64,000 nucleotides of DNA, from positions 3,871,800-3,935,799 of the forward strand of contig JAQFVV010000018.1 in the NCBI GenBank assembly GCA_028023455.1. Direction: 5' to 3'. Every line of letters starts with the position of its first letter. The stretch's first letter is position 1. The notes under the pieces are model-generated. The model searched no databases. It was not told where the DNA came from and worked only from the letters and a program-made list of their open reading frames with translations. Source of the stretch: Epiperipatus broadwayi (lineage: Eukaryota; Onychophora; Udeonychophora; Euonychophora; Peripatidae). Positions 25,104 through 39,959 of this stretch are shown here, piece after piece. Made by a program: the position numbers and the translations under genes.

Positions 25104-27079
25104 GTGTTAGGAGATTTTGAACATGATTCAGATTTGAATGAAATTAATATGAAAATAACTGATACACTTTTAAAAACTGCAACAAAGATAGCTGGTAAAA
25201 AAAAGCAGCAATTGACTAATAAAATTTCTACTGAGACTAGAGAATTTATGAAGAAAAGAAGGAATATGAAGATATACAAAAATGATGTATTAAAAAGAAT
25301 TGAATATCTCGAATTTTGTAAAATAGTACGGAAAAGAGTTGAAAATGATATAAGAAAGTATAACTGTGAAATAGCAAGGAAAGCTGTAGAAGAAAATAAA
25401 AGTCTCAAGAATGTTGAACAACATTTTGGTATTGGTAGGAAATTTATATCTGCAATAAGAAAAAAAGATTGAATTATTACTAAAAAGAGAGATGACATCA
25501 TGAAATTGGTAGAAGATTTTTATCAAGAATTATATAGTAATAAAGAACAAGTACCTTCTATATCTATTACATCTTCCGAGTTGCCCAGAATTTTAAATGA
25601 AGAAGTGAGACATGCAATTAAATGTATGAAAAAACGAAAGGCTCCAGGAAATGGTGGAATTATAATTGATATATTAAAAGAAGCAGGTGAAGAAATAGAA
25701 ACAATTTTAGCAAAGTTATATACCAAATGTCTAAATGATAAAGATGTACCGGAAGATTGGAAGAATACAGTAATAATATTAATATTTAAAAAAGGTGATA
25801 AAGAAGATATTAGAAATTACAGACCTATCAGCCTTTTATCAGTTTTATATAAAATTTTTACCAAGTTAATTACAACTCGTCTACAGAGAACTTTGGATTT
25901 CCACCAACCAAGAGAACAAGCTGGATTTAAAAGTGTTTTTAGTACAATAGATCATATCCAGGTATTGAGAGAAGTCATAGAAAGGACAAATGAATATGAG
26001 TTGTCATTATGTTTTGGATTTGTAGATTATGAAAAGGCATTCGATTCTATACACATTTCTTCAGTGATTAAAGCATTGGATCATCAAAATATAGATCCAG
26101 GATATTGTCATATTTTAAAGAATATTTATAAAAATGCAACAGCAACAATTAGATTACATAATGGTACTGGAAAAATCAACATTGAGAAAGGTGTAAGACA
26201 AGGTGACTCCATATCTCCAAAACTTTTACAGCAATGCTGCAAAAAGTATTTTGTGGATTAAGATGGGGAACTAAAGGAATGAAAGTAAATGGAGAGTATT
26301 TAAGTCATTTATATTTTGCAGATGATGTAGTTGTTTTTGAAAATAATGCTTCAGAGCTGCAGGAAATGTTGCAGGAGTTAGCAGATGAAAGTAGAAAAGT
26401 AGGACTAAAGATAAATGTTAAAAAGACTAAAGTAATGTTTAATCGATTTGCTCAAAATATGAAAATAAAGATTGATTATGAAGAATTAGAAGAAGTTAAC
26501 AGTTACAAATACCTTGGTCAGATTATTAATACAGATGGAAACATAATAGAGGAAAGTAATCATAGAATTAAACTTGGTTGGAGTGCTTTTGGTAGAAATA
26601 ACTTGATACTAAAAGTAAATATGCCTATGTGTTTGAAAAGAATGGTTTTTAACAAATGTGTTTTACCAGTTCTTACTTATGGATCTGAGACTTGGACACT
26701 TAAAAGATGAGAAATACAGAGATATCAGACCATTCAAAGGAGTATGGAGAGATGTATGTTGGTAGTAACAAGAAGTGATCGAAAACACAATGTATAGGTA
26801 AGACAACAAACAGGTGTTATTGACTTTATTGAAAAAATTAAAAGATTGAAATGTAGTTGGGCTGGACATATTGCTAGAAGAAATGATAATAGATGGACAA
26901 TTGAAATTTTAAACTGGATTCCAAGAGATTGTAAAAGACCCAGAAAGAGACCACATGTGAGATGGATGGATAAAATAAGAAAATGTGCAGGGGTGTTGTG
27001 GAAAAGAGAAGCTAAAGATCGGAGAAGATGGATTAAACTTAGAGAGACCTTAATCCTGCAGTGGATTGATAATGGTTGA
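25104..27079 (+). pseudogene. RTE polyprotein, reverse transcriptase and C-terminal part
   Basis: RT blocks in order: KRKAPG (about 25640), FKKGDKEDIRNYRPISLL (about 25785), EKAFDSI with the first catalytic Asp (about 26030), GVRQGDSISP (about 26190), YFADD active site (26312-26326), KTKVM (about 26422) and YKYLGQII (about 26507). The C-terminal block GHIARRNDNRWT (about 26866) and RKRPHVRWMDKI (about 26941) is typical of RTE. Breaks: TGA at 25470-25472, a frameshift near 26216-26224, TGA at 26708-26710 and TAG at 26795-26797. The YFADD site is intact, so decay is moderate. Confidence 0.9.
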
Positions 27080-27092
27080 TGATGATGATACA

Positions 27093-27539
27093 TATATAAT
27101 TTTTAATTAATGATATTTTATTTGTATTATAAATATATGTGTGTGTGAATGTAAAAAATGTTTTAAAAGTGATTCACTACAAAATAAAAAGCTCTCCAGC
27201 AGTCCCAGAAAAATTCTGCACTAGAATGTATTGCTAATCAGGCTTTCAAATAACAAACTTTAGAGTAAAGACCTCTTCAATAAATTCTAACTAAGAAACA
27301 ATGGAGAAAGTCTTATTCATCTACTCATCAGATTTTTTTATTTCTGTGTACAACTTTGAGTCTTTTATATCATTATTTAATCATCTAGTCAGCAATAATT
27401 ATAAAAAATCATCAAAAATTTGCAAAACATTTACAATTATTCTGACTATCCCTCTTTTTATATATATTCTTGCACATAAATCATTTATAAAATAACCATA
27501 ACTGTTTGAGAGTGAGTTAAAGCTGATAATTGGTGCATC
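27093..27539. other. Unassigned AT-rich DNA
   Basis: The 64-codon ORF at 27301-27495 has no recognisable domain. Nothing else seen. Confidence 0.4.
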
Positions 27540-27654
27540 TGGAGAAAAGGCTAGATTAGCTGAATGCCCCCAAATGCTTCTGAACCCACTATTACCCCCC
27601 TAGAAATTTTCATCACCCACTGGGGAGAAGTATCGCCCACTTTGGGAAACACTG
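27540..27654 (-). mobile_element. hAT-like transposon end (fragment)
   Basis: Read on the minus strand it begins CAGTGTTTCCCAAAGTGGGC at 27654, the usual opening of many hAT terminal inverted repeats, and continues with a GGGG-rich subterminal region (CCAGTGGG, AGGGGGG, TTTGGGGGC) far more G/C-rich than its surroundings. No partner inverted repeat or 8-bp target duplication was found, so only one end is claimed. Confidence 0.55.
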
Positions 27655-28416
27655 ATATAAACCAATATTAGTTCTATGATTATGAACAACCTAGTCAAAA
27701 GCAATGCTAAGCTGTAATTTTAAATAATCTTTCCAGCATAGTGTACTATCACTATTTACTTTGTGGTATTTAATATAAGTAATAATTAATAGCAATGAAT
27801 AATTTTAACATAGACTTTGTTGTTATTGTTATTGAATATATAACATTGATAATAATTGATTATAATAAATATTTTTTCTTCAAAAATGTAAAGGATATAA
27901 GATCTTCCCATTTTCGTAAAAAAAGACTTTAGCTATTTTTAAGTTGTTTTTTTTTTTTATCTTTTATTGTGAAATGTTGTTTTTCAGTCTTAATAAGTAA
28001 AAAGGGAATTAACTTAAAGAAAGTGTTAATTAATTTAGTAATAAGAATGAATAATTTTATATTATTTACTAAATAAAATTATATTTTTATAGAAATGTGA
28101 TAAATTTGAAATTGTCATATCTTTTCTGAATTTATTGATTTATTAGTTAATTTCATTAAATAATTGTTTAAAAAGATAATGGTGTTAATATTTTTATTTC
28201 TCCAGCTATCTATTCTAAGAATTGGCAGTGTGCTATTTGATTTCATCATAGCATGGTGCTTTAAACAATTTGCAGTTTATTCCACTAAGACTATTTAAAT
28301 TAAGGTGGATTAAGCATATCCATTTATATTTTCTCTTGTTCACTATCTCTATGATTCTTGTGATTTTATGTTTGCCCTAGAGCAGTAACTGTTAATTTAA
28401 ATTATATATATATATA
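27655..28416. other. Unassigned AT-rich DNA
   Basis: Nothing recognised. Confidence 0.4.
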
Positions 28417-28542
28417 TGTTATACTTAATGTTTTCACGGTTATATGATGTAGATAAATTATAAGTTTTTGGGATGTACCATGTCTTATTTTCCATTGAGC
28501 ACCGATATTTTAACGGAATAGCAACCGCCATTTTCAAGGTTA
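28417..28542 (-). repeat. 3' UTR of a Penelope-like element
   Basis: Lies directly downstream (minus strand) of the GIY-YIG frame and ends in (AT)n at about 28403-28418. The same segment recurs twice as an inverted pair at 60894-61114, which identifies it as the element's 3' end. Distinctive blocks: GGCGGTTGCTATTCC, ATCGGTGCTCAATGG, TTTTCACGGTTATATGATG. Confidence 0.75.
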
Positions 28543-29285
28543 ACTTTTGAAAGAAAAACCGTTAGATCTTAACAAATAACGTGACTGTGTGCGAGATGAG
28601 AAATGAGATTCCAGTTCAACATTTACAATATGAGGCTTATAAAAATGTTTATTTTCCTCAGTATATTTACCTGTTAATTTTAAGTTAATATTGGATAAAA
28701 AGAGAGGTTTCCACATAGCTGGAATACGTTGTGCTTCATCAGTTCTATTTAAACTAGTAGGTCTCTTTAATATTTCAATTGACTCTCTCATGGTTCTTAA
28801 ATCATATCTTTCCAAATTAGCAAGTAGTTTTGTATTGTCAAAATTAGGTGTGTGACCAGTTTCTAAATAATGGGAAGTAAAAACTGATGTACTAATTTTT
28901 TGTTGAAAAGCATTTTTATGTTCCTTAATTCTGACATTAATTCGTCTATTAGACTGACCCATGTAGTCTCTTGAGCACTGGAAACATGGAATTTCATAAA
29001 CTCCTTGGTGTTCCAAAAGTATTCTGTCTTTAGGTTTATACAAAAAATCACCAATTTTTTTGCCAGTAGAAAAAGTGGTCTTTATATTAAAACAAGATAG
29101 TCTTCTACTGATTTTATCAGTAACCCCCTAATGTAAGGCAAAATTACTCTATTAAAAGAGGAATTATCAATTCTATCCTCTTTTTTCTTTTTAGTATTAA
29201 TGTTATATAAAGCCTTACATATGATGTTTTTATTATAATTATTAGAAAGCAGAATACTTTTTGTAAGTTTATATGAGGCATATTT
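28543..29285 (-). pseudogene. Penelope-like element, RT tail and GIY-YIG endonuclease
   Basis: The C-terminal frame (28543-about 29125) contains GVYEIPCFQCSRDYMG (about 28960-29007) and RINVRIKEHKNAF (about 28905-28945), i.e. the GIY-YIG motif pair and the following basic helix with its conserved Arg; the Cys pair between them is typical of Penelope-like elements. Upstream on the same strand (about 29080-29285) the linker reads RVILPYIRG in a different frame, with a one-base loss in the G run opposite 29123-29127. The RT catalytic core is absent: a 5'-truncated copy, as usual for TPRT. The domain cuts DNA for insertion. About 167 codons remain open, so this copy is younger than those at 11.4 and 50.9 kb. 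Confidence 0.85.
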
Positions 29286-30377
29286 TTATGTATAGACATT
29301 GAGATGGATCTCTGGATGATGTAAAGGTCATTAGTTTATTTATATGCTCAAAATACCAAATAGTTAAGAGCATTGATGATGATCAGGATCCCAGAATTTC
29401 TATTATAATAAATACTCTAGCACTTAAGTATGCACCTGCAGATAATTGTTTTTGTATTAAGCTCTAAGTTTGGCATAAGCTAGATAATTAGTCTACATGT
29501 TTTATAAAGTAAGGAATAATTGTTGATTACTTATGTTTAATGTTGGAGATGTAACTTATAATTGCTGTATTTACTTATTTTAGCCTATATTGATTCTCTC
29601 ATGTTTCTTTTAAATTTTTTGATGATTATTCATTAATAATATTAATTCCTCTTAATTTCAATATTTGGGATGATGATGTCTTGTCATTCTATAAAAGAGA
29701 ATTTTAGTTTTTAAGAAAAAACAAAAATGTGTGATAAATGTGATTTGAGTAGAATTTTATTTTAATAAATATTTTTTCTTTATTATAATATATTGCTTGT
29801 CATTATAATTATATACTGCATTAAATATAATTATACAAGACATTAATCACTTTAAAACATAATAATTACGGTTACATTTAATATTATTATCAATATAATT
29901 AAAACTTATTACAATAAATATATCTTTATATATACATATTACGTGATGTTATTTATGTAATACTTAAATACTATTTAATTAAAATTAAAAATGTTATAAC
30001 TATTGCTGTTGGTAGTAAAAAAAATATGGCCCTGGTTGAAGGTGAAAATATAAAAGTGATTAACTATTAATTGCATGACTAATGGTATTAATTGTATATA
30101 ATATTAAAAACAAAAGTAATAAATAAAACGATTTTGTAAAAGAGAGGAGATCGTTGTAAAAAAATATGATCAGGATCCAGCTTTTTTATTTTCAAAGTGC
30201 CAAAGAAGTGAGATCCAAAATAAGCTGCTAAATTGAAAATTAATTTGATAACTAATAATTCATATAACCAGTTTATTAATTAAATGAAATACATTTAGTA
30301 TTATCAATTGTCAAAAATAATGAATATAATTTTTGAGTGCATAGAGTGAGGTGACAAAGAGTCATTTTCAAAAGAAA
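29286..30377. other. Unassigned AT-rich DNA
   Basis: No gene or clear repeat recognised. Confidence 0.4.
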
Positions 30378-30478
30378 GTATTTACATTCGAATATCAGCC
30401 TTTCAAGCTAATTGTGCAAATGCTTTGCGAGTGTTAATAATAAATGAATACTTTCTCACCATTACAAGATATAGTATT
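30378..30478. repeat. Single copy of the 30.7-kb palindrome arm
   Basis: Nearly identical, in direct orientation, to 30695-30795 (shared AGTATTTACATTCGAATATC and onward through TTTCTCACC), with only a few substitutions. Confidence 0.9.
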
Positions 30479-30654
30479 TATGCAGGAATAAAAGAAATCC
30501 TCTTATCCCTACAACTCAAATATTTATATACTGGCAAAGAAAGCGTGACGATAGAACAGTCACTTTAAATTACTCTATACTATGTCTGAATAAATGACGT
30601 TGATGAAATTGTTTAGAATTTACTAAACGTCATTCCAACTGAAACTTAATCATA

Positions 30655-30925
30655 TATAAATAAGCATTTATTTTATATAGCGTCTGTATACAATAGTATT
30701 TACATTCGAATATCAGCCTTTCAAGCTAATTGTGCAAACGCTTTGCGAGTGTTAATAATAAATGAATACTTTCTCACCAATACAAGATATAGTATTGTAT
30801 TGGTGAGAAAGTATTCATTTATTATTAACACTAGCAAAGCATTTGCACAATTAGCTTGAAAGGCTGATATTCGAATGTAAATACAATTGTATACAGATGC
30901 TATATAAAACAAATGCTTATTTATA
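30655..30925. repeat. Long palindrome, arms of about 129 bp
   Basis: Left arm 30655-30783 and right arm 30797-30925 are near-perfect reverse complements with a 13-bp centre. With the direct copy at 30378 this gives three copies of one unit within 550 bp. The 87-codon minus ORF spanning it is a by-product. The right arm has CTTGAAAGGCTGATATTCGAA, faintly like the hammerhead-type cores of Penelope tails; that similarity is weak. Confidence 0.9.
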
Positions 30926-31395
30926 AAAGAAAATATTGCAAAGTTGAAATGTTTATCAAATGCAACACAGGAAATTATTAGCAATTGTAAGATAAATATT
31001 AAAGTAATGCCATGGAATAAAAATACTCAGAAAGACAGTCTTAACAGTTAATATATGTAATCTTTATAAATAGTCAGTGAATTTAAACTAAAATTTGTAA
31101 TTCGTTTATACTATTAATAAACTTATAAAATAGTTTAGATTTTTTTTAAAAAGTTGATATTCTAATAAAATATTTAATTAAAGAATACAAAAAGCAACAA
31201 TTTATAAATACTATTCAATTCAAACAAGATCATTACAGCTGAAAAGAAATATTATAAAAATATTTTGAATGACTCTTTTAGAAAAAAATAAAAATATGAA
31301 ATGTTATACAAGATAAAAAAGAAGTTATATAAACATAAAATTATTCAACCAATCTCAGATAATGTGCTATTTCTTGAATATTATAAATGACTGGG

Positions 31396-31694
31396 CACTC
31401 TCGCACTGGTAAGAATTTAAAAAACTTAAGTGAGTCATTTAAGTTTAGAGCTACATTCTATATACACCAACTCTTACAGATCATGCTTAAATCAGGGCTT
31501 GAGTTTATAGTGTCTTTCTCCTGAGATGATTTTAAATAGATTTGCACAATTGAATATATGATTATAACATAAGGCACACAATAGACTCAAGCCCTGATTT
31601 AAGCATCGTCTGTAGGAGTTGCTGTGTATAGAATGTAAGCTCTAAACTTAAGTGATTCACTTACATTTTTTAAATTTTTACTGGTGGGTGAGTG
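31396..31694. repeat. Foldback element, arms of about 110 bp
   Basis: Left arm 31396-31504 (starts CACTCTCGCACTGG) and right arm 31584-31694 (ends CTGGTGGGTGAGTG) are imperfect reverse complements, loop about 80 bp, no ORF. The divergence between arms shows it is old. Confidence 0.85.
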
Positions 31695-32650
31695 AAAGAA
31701 ATCTATGGTAGAAAACTATTCTCAAAAATATAAAAAAAATTTTGCATATCATAAATTATATGAAATAGTTGTATATAAAACTATATAGTAGTTTTTTAAA
31801 AGTAGAAAACAAAGTGGTTTCTATAATTACATATTTTTAAAACTCTTAATTACGTTAAATAAATGTGAAGAAGTTGTAATTAAATCTCTTAAAAATAAAA
31901 ATAGAAAATGTTGAATTTATTGTATGATTTTTAAATTAAAATTAACCCCTATTCACTATCCACACAACACTTTCCACATTATAAAAGAAACTGCTATAAT
32001 ATAGACCATCTGTGTACCCTTTACCACAAAGATTCAGAATCGCAAGACCATCTTTTTTTTCATGCCAAGGAACTTAATAATATTATGTTCTATAATATAT
32101 ACATTCTTCAAAAATAAAAAATAAATACAAATAGCTTATTTTATTCTTTAAAAAAGGAGTCTTTGCTGACATTAGGATCAGTGTATTCATCCTATATGCT
32201 TTAAGATGTGCAATGTGTAAATTCAAATATAACAATAACCCAAAACACACACTAACCCATTCAAAAATAAACTAAATATTATATGTCAAACGACAAAAGA
32301 ATAACAAAGGAAAAATCTTTCATTGATACCTGCTCTCAATTTCTGATACCTTCATACCTATAAAAAAGAAATCAACATTCAAGGTTAATCAATCTGAAAT
32401 TAAAAGCAAAAACTAAAAGGTACCATTTGTCACCATTTTAATACCTCAGGTAAAATTCAGCTCATCCAATTCTCAACTTTTGCTTGCTTTCAAAACAATG
32501 TGTTATTTGTAGTTTTAGCAATCACTAATAATATATAGACAAAAGAAATAATGTAATATTTTTTACATTGTTGAACAAAATCATTTGGAAAATATTAAAA
32601 TTACAAGTTGTCAGCAGAATTGCATATTATATATTTAAATAATAAAAATA
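31695..32650. other. Unassigned AT-rich DNA
   Basis: Nothing recognised. Confidence 0.4.
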
Positions 32651-33830
32651 GGCCAAAAAAACTGAAGTCACTAATATTGATATTTATGTAAGATTAGTGG
32701 GAAGATATAAAAAATCTAATATCTGTCTTATTCTTATCAAGCTTATTCAAGATTTTTACAAAAATCATTACAATTTATCACCAAAGAATCTTGAATTGAG
32801 ACTAATTAAAAACAATAGAACTTCTAGTATTAAAAAGAATTATAAAGAAATCCTCAGAATATGAATTTCCATCTAAATGTGAATGTGTTGATTAAGAATT
32901 CACATTTCATTATCTAATACATCTTAAATAGTCTATTAAAATTTTAGAATCTGAAAACATATACCTAGATTATTGTTAAAATATGAAGAATGTGTAACAC
33001 CAGTGAAGAGACTATACAGATGTCTTAAGAAAATTACTATTGACAAGCAAGAGTGGGCCACATTTTCTTTATAAAACATTTTGCAAACATTTTATGGAAA
33101 GTAATTTGTGGATTAAAATGAGAAAATAAGAGAATAAAAATAAATGTAAATTGTAGAAAACTTCTATACTTTACACATAATGTGATTGGTTGACTTATAA
33201 TAATTGTTCCCTTCCGGAATTATTACATAAATTGTTAAATTTAAATAAGAAAGTATGATTAATGTCTAAAGTTCAATCATTTTTTTTTAAAAAAAGATGA
33301 AGTTTAATAATACAATTATAAAAAATGAACACCTATAAATACTTTAATACAGATTGAAACATAATGGAATAAATTAATTATAGAATTAAAATTGGAAGGA
33401 GTGTTTTATAGAAATATCTTAGTATTAAAAATATGTATATGTTAACTGTCATTGTATAAATAAAGAATTTTATCACTATGACAATATAGACTTACAATAG
33501 TTCAGCAAACTATTGCAGGATTGCAGAAGTACATGAAAGAAAAAATAACTGGTTACCACTATCATTTTAAAAATATTTAAAAAATTTATGATATTGGGAG
33601 TAATAGATCTCTAAAAAATGGCAATAGTTGAACAATTAAGTTTTAACTAAATGCTTGAAGATTATAAAAGGTCTAGAAGGAGATCACTAAGATATTTGCA
33701 AAAGCAGTAATAAAATTTATTAGAATCATAAAAGGAAGAGAAGCTTTAGATAACAAAACTTGATTAAAATTGAAGATTAGCTATTCGACTCATTCTGCAG
33801 TGGTTTGATTATGATTGGAAATCAGAATAT
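32651..33830 (+). pseudogene. Second RTE LINE copy, strongly decayed
   Basis: Aligns by eye with 25760-27080 of the better RTE copy: 32701-32770 with the NYRPISLL region, 33075-33120 with the LQ-FCGL-W region before the active site, about 33378-33430 with the RIKLGWSAFGRN block, 33660-33700 with the RDCKRPRKRP block and 33740-33820 with the EAKDRRRW...LQW end. Several internal segments are missing, the YADD region among them, and no frame survives. 5'-truncated. Confidence 0.75.
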
Positions 33831-34623
33831 TAATGCCTATTATCAAAGTAAAATTAAAATAATTTATTAAATAAAGAAATTAGAGGGGATTTAAATATTA
33901 TACAAAGAAATACATGTAAAGCGATAAACAGTAGTGAATAAATTATAAAAAATAATGTATTTCCACAAATTACTTATTATTTAGTAAAAATCTTTTCATG
34001 ATAAAATGTTATTTTGTCAAAAATAATATTTTTTAATAGTCGTTAGTTAGAGTTTTACTAAAGTTTTACTCATTCTCTTGATTATACTTTCCATTTCTTA
34101 TTTTATTTTGAACTTAGTTTCAAACTCTTTCCTTTTACAGTCATTATAAATAAAATCTCCATTTTTATTAATATTTCTCATTGGCTTTGATTATTTCTAT
34201 TTGTTGTTTCCAATATTAATGACTGAAACAGTTCATTACTATTATAATAATGACAAAGTATCTTTTCCTGAAAACAATTTTAAACTATTTTTGCCTACTG
34301 CTGTGAAAATATTTTAAATAAAAAGATGTTAACATTAAAAAGATAATTTTTTAAGGTTCCAAAGCTCTCAACATGCTAATATAGACAATGATGTTTCCTG
34401 GGTTTTTTTATCTGTCATAACATGAATAAACCCAAACCATTTGGACTGCAAGTTTTTAATTTCTGTGTACAAGAAAGAAAAATCTTCAGCCAATATTTCC
34501 AACTGAACCTTGAATATGCAAATTAGCAATCAAAAAAAGCTTGTTATGTAAATGTGGAAATGAATAAAAAATTGCATCAATGGTACTTTGAAGGTTTTGC
34601 TTTCTTAGTAAAGGAGACTGAAC
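33831..34623. other. Unassigned AT-rich DNA
   Basis: No gene supported; the 76-codon minus ORF at 34486-34716 reads into the SINE. Confidence 0.4.
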
Positions 34624-34634
34624 TGAAAGATTTT

Positions 34635-34734
34635 TTTTATGTGTCATAGCATCTCCGGGAAGAGAACCCACTAAACTGGGACAACTGCTTGTAAGGAGGC
34701 TGTGCTGACCATTCAACTACCAACTCTTGACAAA
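34635..34734 (-). mobile_element. tRNA-derived SINE with 11-bp target duplication
   Basis: On the minus strand it starts GTCAAGAGTTGGTAG, has a box-A-like TAGTTGAATGGTCAGCAC, a box-B-like GGGTTCTCTTCC and a short tail GATGCTATGACACATAAAAAAAA. The 11-bp TGAAAGATTTT occurs on both sides (34624-34634 and 34735-34745), the mark of retroposition. It shares the 5' start with the SINE at 53.8 kb and the tail with the one at 43.5 kb. Confidence 0.8.
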
Positions 34735-34745
34735 TGAAAGATTTT

Positions 34746-37200
34746 AGTTCATAAAAATGCATTTTTTACTATTAGATATTATTGAATCATAATTTATTCT
34801 AATATTGTTTTTATTACTGAAGTCTTTCATTTTCAGCTGTTATAAATATAATCTATTTGATTTGTCAACTTTTTTGATAATATTTATATGTATAAAAGGC
34901 ATTAAAATCATTATTTAGATTCAATTACAATAAAAGAAATTTCAACATATACTGTTGGACATAATTCCGTGATTACATATTGATATTCATTAGATTTTGT
35001 AAATATTTATTGTTCAAACAACTTAATGAATTTATCAGAAGAAAAATTTGTAATCAAAGTTTACATTTAAAACGTTATTAGAATTTTAAAAGATGAAACT
35101 TAAAAGAACCAAAAAATATTGGATAATACTAATTAGGAAATTGCCAAAATGCTAAGTTTATGCATGGGTAGCACTATTTGATAGGTTTCAAAATAATCAG
35201 GTACATACTTGAGATTTGAAGAAATAAAACTTCAGTAGCAAAAGCGAACAGGAACAGAATGTGGAATCTATAAATTCGACATATAATTTTTAAAAAAAGT
35301 CAAAAAATTGATCAATATCCTAAATATTATCTAGAATATAATTGATAATGGTTGCTATTTTAATAAGTAACAAATAATGCGTTAGTAATAAGCGATATTA
35401 AGGAATAAATCATTCTTTTTGCAGATAGTAGCTATAATAAGATTTATTTATTTTTATTAATGCATTTTAATTTTAGTGCAATGTTTATTATGCGTGCACG
35501 TGTGTTTGTGTGCGAGTGGGAACGTGAATAAATAAATATTAAGGCTTTCTTACAGGCATAATTTAATATTAACAAATGCTAAAATGCTATTCAATATAAA
35601 AAGCATAACACTGATATTCGTTCACATGGTTAAATATAACCAACCTGACGCGATTATTAATGAAACATTTAATCTCTGCATTTGGAATACTTATTAAAAT
35701 GTGTAAAGATTGTAGAATGGATAAAATTTGTCTCTATTTTTATAGTACGTGTTTAATGTTATAAAACAGTTTTGAATAACATATTTAATTACAATTGTGT
35801 TTACTAATAATTTTGTTTACAAAATTCTTGTAAAAAAAAACAAAACTGCGAAGTATTTATTAAAACAAGAAGCTATATTTTCAATGTGGTTATAAATATT
35901 ACGTAAAACATAATCATATAATGTGAGAGAGATTGGTCTGTCTGTATTGTTTTTATACTGAACAGCATTAATTAATTTTTAAGTCGTGAAGTATCCTAAA
36001 ACTGATTCGCATGATTATATATGTATATAATCTCATTTTAGATTTTAGATGGAATTAAAGATAAATCAATTGAATTTGAATAATGCTAAATGTGCATTCA
36101 AGATTGATAAAAAACATTAGCAACTTGGTTATACTAATAACATGTGTCCTTATAGTTGAAACAAGATATAGTTTGAAAAGATTTATTAAAATATTTAAAG
36201 AACAATAAAATAATAATGTTATAGTTAAACATGAAAATTATAAATATTTTGAAGATAAAAGCAACAGATTATATTAAAAATGATAATAAAACATTGAAAT
36301 TATCACCAGTTTTTGTTTTTAGATAATTAATAAGTACTAAAGAATTTATCAGAAAAACATTTTATAACAGTGCATAGATCATAAAACAAGCCTTGAAAAA
36401 GATTTTAGAGCAATTTTTTTTATGGATATTTAAAAAAGAGTTAAAAAATATTTGTCCATTTTAACTCTGATTTTTTTCTTAAGTAACAAATGAATTTTTA
36501 ACCAGATTAAACATTAAATAACTTTTGAAGCTTAAATAGCCAAATTTAAACTGTTGCATATATGGTAGACTTGTTCATAGATTATATAATTCATTAAGAA
36601 ATTGTAAAATTTATCAGAAAGATTGGTAATAAGAGATATCATCGTAGAAATAATTACACCATTGATTCTGAAAAAATTATCAACTAGACAATTTCTAATA
36701 ATAAAAATAATTGTTTATAATTCTTTTAATGAGTCTACAATGTATTTGTATTTTCTCATAAAATAATGATAGTGTCGTTTATTCGTTATATAGGCTTCTA
36801 TATTCAAGATTACCTCTTTTATTAGATAAAAACTTTGAATTGCTAAAGCATTGAATATTTTTTGAAAAAATTAGCAAACAATGCTTTTGATATTTTTACA
36901 AATAAATTTTGAACATTTTTTAGTAAGTCTAAATTTTCCAATCAAATTATTTATTATTAAATCTATCAGCACAAAAATTTTATTTATAAACAAAATTTAT
37001 CTTTTTAACTACTATTAATTATAAATAAGTTTAAAAAATACTCTATATTAAGATGAAACTTGTACGGGTTTTCCTAACTATCAAATTGTTTACAGCTAAC
37101 AATTTTAAACTTTTCTTTGATGTGTTATCTTAATTTTTATCGTTTAAAAATATCCCAGCCTCTTTTAAGATAACTATAAATATGTTTATCAATCAAGACT
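34746..37200. other. Unassigned AT-rich DNA
   Basis: No gene, RNA or clear repeat recognised on either strand. Confidence 0.4.
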
Positions 37201-37205
37201 TAATA

Positions 37206-37520
37206 TATATATATTGTAACGAGCTGGTGAATTCCACAAGAGATAGGGGGAACGCATCTTACTATGGTCGGACTTTATGCAAGTGATTACAAGATGAAAT
37301 ACATAACTTATGATTGTACCTACTTCCAATAGACTAGCTCTACCTATTTTTATTAATCTAGATGCAATTTGGGTCAGTTCATCCAATTCTCACCCCCTTT
37401 TAGCCACATTATACCACAGTATTCGAACTCAGGGAGTAATTGCTTGAGCTCTCTTATTAGGGAAGAAGATCACACTGATAGTAGTTATTGCACCTCTATA
37501 TAGGTGATAATTAATTACCA
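37206..37520. other. Segment starting TGTAAC after (AT)n, possible insert
   Basis: (TA)n at 37202-37213 is followed by TGTAACGAGC and about 300 bp of higher-GC sequence including TATTCGAACTCAGGG (about 37419-37433), which resembles a tRNA B box. The same (AT)n-TGTA junction precedes 16406 and 39400. No repeat partner or right end was established. Confidence 0.3.

Positions 37521-39959
<2,439 letters not shown>

Larger units (their letters stand above)
24123..27092 (+). mobile_element. RTE-clade LINE, near full length, inactivated
   Basis: One strand carries, in order, an AP-type endonuclease, a reverse transcriptase and the short C-terminal RTE block ending in a TGATGATGATGATA tail (27077-27090), which is the typical RTE 3' end. 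Length (about 3 kb), single-polyprotein layout and motif wording all fit the RTE clade. The first 140 bp are distinctly more GC-rich than the surroundings. The coding frame is broken by several frameshifts and stops, detailed in the two pseudogene entries. Known role: target-primed retrotransposition, also able to mobilise SINEs sharing its 3' end. Confidence 0.9.

Noticed and set aside
28730-28745. CTGATGA on the minus strand inside the Penelope frame
   Set aside because: No GAAA or stem II follows at a suitable distance.
34486-34716. 76-codon minus ORF
   Set aside because: Overlaps the SINE and its flank.
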